NCBI GenBank assembly: GCA_003221515.1
Contig: QHSI01000112.1
Span: forward strand, 1 to 64,000
DNA: 64,000 nt
Direction: 5' to 3'
Source: Candidatus Rokuibacteriota bacterium
GTDB taxonomy: Bacteria > Methylomirabilota > Methylomirabilia > Rokubacteriales > CSP1-6
The position numbers and the translations under genes are program-made. The notes under the pieces were generated by a model. It ran no database searches and had not been told where the DNA came from. It worked only from the letters and a program-made list of their open reading frames with translations. Shown in pieces: positions 58,627 through 64,000 of this stretch (its first letter is position 1; each line of letters opens with the position of its first letter).

Positions 58627-59676
58627 ATGTCGCCCGTGAATCTCGTCGGTCAGTTGCCTTCCGAGCTCGAGGACCTCGCCGTCGAGTTGGGCGCCTCGCG
58701 TTATCGGGGCCGCCAGCTCGCGACGTGGATTTATCGGAAGTCGGTCTTCGACCTCGAGGCGATGACCGATCTCCCGAAGGACTTCCGCGCTCGACTGGGC
58801 GAGGTGGCGTTCGTCGAAGTGCCCGTGCCCGAGCGGCTGACGCCCTCGCAGGACGGCAGCCAGAAGCTCGTGTTCGCCCTGGACGGCGGAGCCCGGATCA
58901 GCTCGGTGCTGATGCCCGACGACGATCGCATCACCCTGTGCGTGTCGACGCAGGTGGGATGCGGCTTCGCCTGCGCGTTCTGCCTGACCGGCGTGATGGG
59001 GCTCGAGCGGAATCTCACCGCGAGCGAGATCCTCGGGCAGGTCCTCGCCGCCAACCGGCTCCTCGGAGAGGGGCGGCGCGCGACTCATATCGTGTTCATG
59101 GGCATGGGCGAGCCGCTCGCGAACTACGCCGCGCTGGTGAAGGCGCTACGGATCCTCACCGACGCGAAGCTCGGGCTCGGATATTCGCCGCGACGGATCA
59201 CCGTGTCCACGGTCGGTCTCGTCCCCGGGATCGAGAAGCTCGGCCGCGAGGACCTCAAGGTGAACCTGGCGATCTCACTGCACGCCGCCACCGACGAGGT
59301 GCGCGAGCGGCTGATGCCGGTGAACCGGTCCTTCGATCTCGCCGCGCTCATGGGCGCCGTCAAGCGCTATCCGCTGGCCTCGCGGCAGCGGGTGTTCTTC
59401 GAGTACGTCATGCTCGAGGACGTGAACGACACCATGGACGACGCGCACCGTCTGGCCCGGCTCCTCCGCGGCGTTCGGGCCAAGGTGAACCTGATCCCGT
59501 TCAACGACTGGGAGGGCGCCCCGTTCCGGCGGCCGCCGCTGGCGCGGATCCTCGCGTTCCAATCCGTGCTGCTCGACGCCGGCATCACGACGACCGTCCG
59601 CTGGAGCAAGGGCGAGGACGTTGGCGCGGCGTGCGGTCAGCTGTGGGAGAGTCGCGAGGCGACCGTCGGTGGCTGA
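58627..59676 (+). CDS. rlmN: 23S rRNA/tRNA adenine-C2 methyltransferase RlmN
   Basis: 349 residues. Radical SAM enzyme that methylates A2503 of 23S rRNA and A37 of some tRNAs. The cluster motif is VGCGFACAFC (Cys112, Cys116, Cys119). The second catalytic cysteine is in GAACGQLW near the end. GMGEPLANY and SLHAATDEVR are typical. It starts a tightly packed operon with mtaB, another radical SAM RNA-modifying enzyme. Confidence 0.96.
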   Translation: MSPVNLVGQLPSELEDLAVELGASRYRGRQLATWIYRKSVFDLEAMTDLPKDFRARLGEVAFVEVPVPERLTPSQDGSQKLVFALDGGARISSVLMPDDDRITLCVSTQVGCGFACAFCLTGVMGLERNLTASEILGQVLAANRLLGEGRRATHIVFMGMGEPLANYAALVKALRILTDAKLGLGYSPRRITVSTVGLVPGIEKLGREDLKVNLAISLHAATDEVRERLMPVNRSFDLAALMGAVKRYPLASRQRVFFEYVMLEDVNDTMDDAHRLARLLRGVRAKVNLIPFNDWEGAPFRRPPLARILAFQSVLLDAGITTTVRWSKGEDVGAACGQLWESREATVGG

Positions 59677-61006
59677 GCCCGGCGCCCGCACCGTCTCGTT
59701 CGCGACGCTGGGGTGCCGCCTCAATCAGGTGGACACGCAGCAGATCCAGGCGGCGCTCGAGGCCCGTGGCTTTCGGACCGTGGCCTTCGACGAGCCCGCG
59801 GACGTGGTGGTGGTCAACACGTGCACGGTCACGGCGCGCGCCGAGTTCTCCGACCGCCAGATGATCCGCCGCGCGGCGCGGGTGAGCGACGGCGCGAAGC
59901 TCGTCGTGACCGGATGCTGGGCCCAGACCAGCCCGGACGACGTCACCGCGATGGCGGAGGTCGATCTGGTCGTCGGCAACGGGGACAAGCATCGGCTCCC
60001 GGACCTGCTCGACCAGGTTGTCGCCGACCGCGTCCACGTCACCGACATCGCCCACGCCCGGCCGCTGGACGCGACGCCGATCGTCCGGATCAGCGGGAGG
60101 TCGCGCGCGTTCCTGAAGGTCCAGGACGGCTGCCAGCATCGTTGCGCGTTCTGCATCGTGCCCCTCGCGCGCGGCGCCAGCCGCAGCCTCGACCCCAAGC
60201 GCGTGCTCGATCAGGCCCAGCGTCTGGTCGAGGCCGGCCACCCCGAGCTCGTGCTCACCGGGATCGACCTGGGGCACTACGGCGCCGACCTGCTTCCGCG
60301 CACGAGCCTCGCCGCGCTGCTTCGGCGGCTCGCCGAGATCCCCGGGCTCCGCTGGATCCGGCTCTCGTCGCTGCTTCCGGCGTACTTCACGCCGGAACTG
60401 GTCGAGGTCGTGACCGCGACGCCGGCGATCGCGCCGCACTTTCACATCCCGCTCCAGAGCGGCAGCGACCGCGTGCTCCGCCGGATGCGCCGCCCGTACG
60501 ACACCCGCATGTACCGTACGCTCGTCGAGCGACTGGCCGCCGCGCGCCAGCGGCTCGGGCTCGGGGCCGACGTGATCGCGGGATTCCCCGGCGAGACCGA
60601 CCCGGACTTCGCGGAGACGATCGCGCTCGTCCGCGACCTGCCCTTCTCCTATCTGCACGTCTTCCCGTACTCGGCGCGCCGGGGCACCGAAGCGGCGCGC
60701 CTCGGCGGCCAGGTGGACGCGCGCCTGATCACGCGCCGGAGCCGCGCGCTCCGAGAGCTCGGCCGCGCGAAGAACGCCGAGTTTCGGCGGGGCCTCGTCG
60801 GGGTGAAGGAAGACGTGCTGGTGCTGGAGACGCGCGAGAGAGGGACCGGCTGGCTCGTGGGCCTCACCGGCAACTACGTCGAAGTGGCGTTCCCGGGCCC
60901 GGCGGCGCTCGTGCGAGAAATCGTCCGGGTCCACCTCACCGCCGCGATGAGCGACCGCACGGTGGGCGAGCTCATGCCGACCTCGCCGGAGGCGATCCGC
61001 TCGTGA
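59669..61006 (+). CDS. mtaB: tRNA t6A37 methylthiotransferase MtaB
   Basis: 445 residues from GTG 59669, overlapping rlmN by 8 bp. The methylthiotransferase N-terminal cysteines are Cys16 (LGCRLNQVDTQ), Cys52 (NTCTV) and Cys83 (TGCWAQ). The radical SAM cluster motif is DGCQHRCAFC (Cys155, Cys159, Cys162). A C-terminal TRAM-like region ends the protein. It converts t6A37 to ms2t6A37. The GCRLNQ motif and tRNA-type layout separate it from MiaB and RimO, though only moderately. GTGA overlap with mtnP. Confidence 0.92.
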   Translation: MAEPGARTVSFATLGCRLNQVDTQQIQAALEARGFRTVAFDEPADVVVVNTCTVTARAEFSDRQMIRRAARVSDGAKLVVTGCWAQTSPDDVTAMAEVDLVVGNGDKHRLPDLLDQVVADRVHVTDIAHARPLDATPIVRISGRSRAFLKVQDGCQHRCAFCIVPLARGASRSLDPKRVLDQAQRLVEAGHPELVLTGIDLGHYGADLLPRTSLAALLRRLAEIPGLRWIRLSSLLPAYFTPELVEVVTATPAIAPHFHIPLQSGSDRVLRRMRRPYDTRMYRTLVERLAAARQRLGLGADVIAGFPGETDPDFAETIALVRDLPFSYLHVFPYSARRGTEAARLGGQVDARLITRRSRALRELGRAKNAEFRRGLVGVKEDVLVLETRERGTGWLVGLTGNYVEVAFPGPAALVREIVRVHLTAAMSDRTVGELMPTSPEAIRS

Positions 61007-61911
61007 CCGCCCGCCAGGCCACGGAGCCCGTCGCCGAAGCGGCCATCGGAGTCATCGGTGGGAGTGGGTTGTACGAGCTCGAGGGACTCAGCGACGTCAC
61101 CTGGCAGAAAATTCGCACGCCCTTCGGCGATCCCTCCGACGCCTACTGCGTCGGCCGCTTCGCCGGCCGGCGGGTCGTGTTCCTGCCGCGCCACGGCCGC
61201 GGGCATCGCGTGATGCCGAGCGAGCTGAACTTCCGCGCCAACATCTGGGGGCTTCGCTCGCTCGGCGTGCAGTGGGTGATCTCGATCTCGGCCGTGGGCA
61301 GCCTGAAAGAGGCGATCCGGCCGCTCGATCTGGTGATCCCCGATCAGTTCTTCGACGCGACGAAGCGCCGGGTGTCGTCGTTCTTCGGCGACGGGATCGT
61401 CGCGCACATCGGCATGGCCGAGCCCGTCTGCCCCGACCTGGCGGCGGCGCTCGACAAGGCGGCGCACCAGACGGCCGCGACGGTGCACCGGGGCGGGACC
61501 TACATCTGCATCGAGGGGCCGCAGTTCTCGACGAAGGCCGAGTCGCGCATCTACCGGAGCTGGGGAGTCGACGTCATCGGGATGACGAACATGCCCGAGG
61601 CGAAGCTCGCGCGAGAGGCGGAGCTCTGCTACGCCACCCTCGCGCTCGCCACCGACTACGACGTGTGGCACGAGACCCACGAGGCGGTGACGGTCGAGGC
61701 GGTGATCCAGAACCTCTTGAAGAACGTCGCGACCGCGAAGGACGTGCTCCGGCGAGTGATCCCGGCGATCGTGCCGCCGCGCCGGTGCCCGTGCCCGAGC
61801 CTCCTCGCGAACGCCGTCATCACGGCGCCCGACGTCGTGCCTCCGGCGACCCGCAAGAAGCTCGCGCTGTTCCTCGACAAGTATTGGCAGACCGAAAGGC
61901 ATCATGGCTGA
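61003..61911 (+). CDS. mtnP: S-methyl-5'-thioadenosine phosphorylase
   Basis: 302 residues, GTG start. Family motifs: IGVIGGSGLYELEGL, PRHGRGHRVMPSELNFRANI, YICIEGPQFSTKAESRIYRS and MTNMPEAKLAREAELCYATL. It cleaves methylthioadenosine, a by-product of polyamine synthesis and radical SAM chemistry, to adenine and methylthioribose-1-phosphate. A purine nucleoside phosphorylase of the same family is the main alternative. It overlaps the next gene by 8 bp. Confidence 0.92.
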   Translation: MTARQATEPVAEAAIGVIGGSGLYELEGLSDVTWQKIRTPFGDPSDAYCVGRFAGRRVVFLPRHGRGHRVMPSELNFRANIWGLRSLGVQWVISISAVGSLKEAIRPLDLVIPDQFFDATKRRVSSFFGDGIVAHIGMAEPVCPDLAAALDKAAHQTAATVHRGGTYICIEGPQFSTKAESRIYRSWGVDVIGMTNMPEAKLAREAELCYATLALATDYDVWHETHEAVTVEAVIQNLLKNVATAKDVLRRVIPAIVPPRRCPCPSLLANAVITAPDVVPPATRKKLALFLDKYWQTERHHG

Positions 61912-62815
61912 TCTGCTCGTGGTCGGATCGGTGGCGCTGGACAGCGTCGAGACTCCGTTCGGCAAGGTCCGCGAGGTGCTCGGCGGCTCCGCGACGTACT
62001 TCTCGTACTCGGCCAGCTTCTTCACCCAGGTGCGCCTGGTGGCGACCGTCGGCGAGGACTTCCCGGACGCGCATCTGCGCCTGCTCGAGGACCGCGGCGT
62101 GGACACCGGTGGGCTCCAGACCTCGGCGGGGCGGACGTTCCGGTGGACCGGCGAGTACGGCTACGACCTGAACGAAGCCAAGACGCTGGAGACCCAGCTG
62201 AACGTGTTCGCCGAGTTCCGGCCGGTGCTCACGGACGGGCTGGGCCGCGTGCCCTACCTGTTCCTGGCGAACATCGACCCCGAGCTCCAGCTCGACGTGC
62301 TGCGCCAGATGAAGGAGCGCCCGCGCCTCATCGCGCTCGACACGATGAACTTCTGGATCCAGCGCAAGCGCGAGGCGCTGCGCCGCGTGCTCTCCGAGGT
62401 CGACGTCATCACGATCAACGACGGCGAGGCGCGCCAGCTCGCCAGCGAGCCCAACCTGATCCGCGCCGCGCGCGCGATCTCGGCGATGGGCCCCAAGACC
62501 GTCGTGGTCAAGCGCGGCGAGTACGGCGCGCTCCTGATGACCGACGGCACGCTGTTCTTCGTGCCCGCCTATCCGCTGGAGTCGGTCTACGACCCCACCG
62601 GGGCCGGCGACACGTTCGCCGGCGGGTTCATGGGCTACCTGGCCGCCCAGGACCGGGTCGACGCCGCGGCGATGCGGCGGGCGATCGTCTACGGCACGGT
62701 GATGGCGTCGTTCACGGTCGAGGATTTCTCGCTCAAGCGCCTGACGCTGCTCAAGCCCTCCGACATCGCGGAGCGCTACGCGGCGCTCCACGAGCTGATC
62801 CGGGTGGAGCCGTAG
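61904..62815 (+). CDS. PfkB-family carbohydrate/nucleoside kinase
   Basis: 303 residues. The ribokinase fold shows LGGSATYFSYSASFF, the second-site INDGEARQLASE, and the PfkB signature DPTGAGDTFAGGFMGYLA with the catalytic Asp. The DYDLNEAKT-like loop (GYDLNEAKTLETQLNVF) and companionship with mtnP suggest a nucleoside or sugar kinase in salvage, as found beside MTA phosphorylase in other genomes. The exact substrate is unknown. Confidence 0.88.
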   Translation: MADLLVVGSVALDSVETPFGKVREVLGGSATYFSYSASFFTQVRLVATVGEDFPDAHLRLLEDRGVDTGGLQTSAGRTFRWTGEYGYDLNEAKTLETQLNVFAEFRPVLTDGLGRVPYLFLANIDPELQLDVLRQMKERPRLIALDTMNFWIQRKREALRRVLSEVDVITINDGEARQLASEPNLIRAARAISAMGPKTVVVKRGEYGALLMTDGTLFFVPAYPLESVYDPTGAGDTFAGGFMGYLAAQDRVDAAAMRRAIVYGTVMASFTVEDFSLKRLTLLKPSDIAERYAALHELIRVEP

Positions 62816-62817
62816 CG

Positions 62818-63642
62818 GTGCGAGCGAAGTACGACCGCCTGGTCGAGCTGCTGCGCGGGATGGAGAGTGTCGTGGTGGCGTTCTCGGGTGGCGTCGACTC
62901 GACGCTGCTGGCGCGCGCGGCGAAGGACGCGCTGGGCCGGCGTGCGGTGCTGGTGACGGCGGACTCCGAGACCTATCCGGCCGCCGAGCTCGCGGAGGCG
63001 CGGCGGCTCGGCGAGCTGCTGGACATGCGCCACGTGATCGTCCGAACCGACGAGCTCCAGAACCCCGACTACGCGCGGAACCCCGTGAACCGCTGCTTCT
63101 TCTGCAAGGAGGAGCTGTTCGCCAAGCTCGCGCCGATCGCCCAGCGCGAGGACTGTCAGACGCTGGTCTACGGCGCCAACATGGACGACCTCGGCGACCA
63201 TCGCCCGGGGATGAAGGCCGCGCAAGAGCGGGGCGTGAAGGCGCCGCTCATCGAAGCGGAGCTGTGGAAGGCGGAGATCCGCGATCTCTCGCGCGAGCTC
63301 GGGCTGCCCACCTGGGACAAGCCGTCGTTCGCGTGTCTCTCGTCGCGCTTCCAGTACGGTGACCGGATCACCCCGGCGAAGCTGCGACAGATCGACGCGG
63401 CCGAGGAGTTCGTGCGCTCCCTGGGCTTCCGTCAGTTCCGCGTGCGCCACCACGAGCGACTGGCGCGGCTCGAGCTCCCCGCCGACGAGATGCCGCGGCT
63501 CTGGGAAGACGGACGGCGCGAGGCCATCGTGAAGCGCCTGCGCGAGCTCGGCTACGTCTACGTCGCGGTGGACCTGGCCGGGTTCCAGTCGGGAAGCGGC
63601 AATCTTCTCCTGAAGCTCCCGCCGAAGGCGAGCGGTGGATAG
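62818..63642 (+). CDS. larE: ATP-dependent sacrificial sulfur transferase LarE
   Basis: 274 residues, GTG start. The PP-loop is VVVAFSGGVDSTLLARAA. The family cysteine that gives up its sulfur lies in SFACLSSRFQYGDRI, and extra cysteines are in NRCFFCKEELF. LarE adds sulfur to pyridinium-biscarboxylic acid mononucleotide on the way to the nickel-pincer cofactor of lactate racemase. It overlaps the LarB-like gene by 8 bp, which supports the assignment. Confidence 0.9.
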   Translation: MRAKYDRLVELLRGMESVVVAFSGGVDSTLLARAAKDALGRRAVLVTADSETYPAAELAEARRLGELLDMRHVIVRTDELQNPDYARNPVNRCFFCKEELFAKLAPIAQREDCQTLVYGANMDDLGDHRPGMKAAQERGVKAPLIEAELWKAEIRDLSRELGLPTWDKPSFACLSSRFQYGDRITPAKLRQIDAAEEFVRSLGFRQFRVRHHERLARLELPADEMPRLWEDGRREAIVKRLRELGYVYVAVDLAGFQSGSGNLLLKLPPKASGG

Positions 63643-64000
63643 GGAAGCGCTCCGAAAGCTCCTCGAGGACCTTCGGGCCGGTCGCACCGACGTCGACGCC
63701 GCGGCGGCCAGGCTCCGCGGGCTGCCCTACGAGAACCTCCACTTCGCCAAGGTGGATCATCACCGCGCACTGCGCGGCGGCGCTCCCGAGGCGGTGTTCT
63801 GCCCGGGCAAGACGCCGGCGCAGATCGTCGCGATCCTCACGCGGCTGGCCGAGGGGCACGCCAACGTCCTCGCGACGCGTGCCGAGCAGGTCGTCGCCGA
63901 CGCGGTAGCCGCGGCCAGGCTGCCGCACGTCTACCACGCTCAGGCGCGACTCGTGATCGTGCGGCCCGAGCCGGGCGAGGGGATCGGGCTCGTCGTGGTC
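63635..64000 (+). CDS. larB: LarB (pyridinium biscarboxylate synthase), 5' part
   Basis: The first 122 codons from GTG 63635; the gene runs off the window. The sequence LPYENLHFAKVDHHRALRGG followed by PEAVFCPGKTPAQIVAI is characteristic of LarB, a PurE-like enzyme that carboxylates and hydrolyses nicotinic acid adenine dinucleotide as the first step of nickel-pincer cofactor synthesis. larC and a cofactor-using racemase would be expected beyond the window. Confidence 0.88.
   Translation, partial: MDREALRKLLEDLRAGRTDVDAAAARLRGLPYENLHFAKVDHHRALRGGAPEAVFCPGKTPAQIVAILTRLAEGHANVLATRAEQVVADAVAAARLPHVYHAQARLVIVRPEPGEGIGLVVV

Overview
This is a very GC-rich, almost gap-free bacterial chromosome segment. 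Genes are packed in short operons, most joined by 4-bp stop/start overlaps (ATGA, GTGA, TTGA), and GTG and TTG starts are common. Undecaprenyl-diphosphatase, RlmN, MtaB, an ABC-2 exporter and lipoprotein signals mark it as bacterial. The gene mix (haloacetate dehalogenase-like enzyme, SDRs, solo solute-binding proteins, archaeal-style family B DNA polymerase, two TldD/TldE pairs) suggests an uncultured soil or subsurface lineage, perhaps Rokubacteria/Methylomirabilota. That placement is an inference, not something the sequence proves. I saw no tRNA, rRNA, CRISPR array, prophage or complete insertion sequence.

Layout. 1-1836: end of a sugar ABC transporter operon. 1826-3553 (minus): cupin and retropepsin-like lipoprotein behind a possible leader peptide. 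3658-6473: acetyl-CoA synthetase-like ligase and exported metallo-beta-lactamase-fold hydrolase. 6562-8112 (minus): lone peptide-binding protein. 8195-11074: TPP-riboswitch-controlled thiS-thiG-thiE-thiO. 11043-15738: DHp-only membrane histidine-kinase-like protein, M20 amidohydrolase, vanadium-haloperoxidase-like protein, an HxlR remnant and a BtuF-like protein. 15843-20120: tldD-tldE-TatD-hydrolase. 20221-21845 (minus): uppP and a FabL-like reductase. 21866-27336: CinA-like protein followed by a four-gene membrane glycosylation cluster. 27341-27505: a 165-bp inverted-repeat element. 27622-29268 (minus): HAD, SnoaL-like and Rieske proteins. 29293-32406: ABC-2 exporter and fumC.

32422-39911 (minus) is the most unusual operon: moeA, a second tldD, an exported rhodanese, a second tldE, split transketolase and a dehalogenase-like hydrolase. 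The rhodanese has an in-frame TGA exactly at its catalytic cysteine, followed at the right distance by a SECIS-like hairpin, so it is very probably a selenoprotein. It lies between the two protease subunit genes.

39930-43324: RDD protein, DUF309, atypical SDR, RRM RNA-binding protein with promoter and terminator, and an SPL-like radical SAM protein. 43336-46177 (minus): family B DNA polymerase and an AT-richer orphan. 46437-48992: lipoprotein hydrolase, inactive trypsin-like/PDZ protein, YihY protein. 49066-49243: 63-bp tandem repeats. 49263-52165: SDR converging on a large membrane protein. 52276-58541: threonine synthase, sulfur-carrier-like protein, NIL protein, aminotransferase, glycerate kinase and Kef-type antiporter. 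58627-64000: rlmN, mtaB, mtnP, PfkB kinase, larE and the start of larB.

A recurrent regulatory pattern is a TATACT-like -10 box whose last base lies 6-8 nt before an ATG. It implies leaderless mRNAs, and includes an 18-bp bidirectional moeA/RDD promoter.
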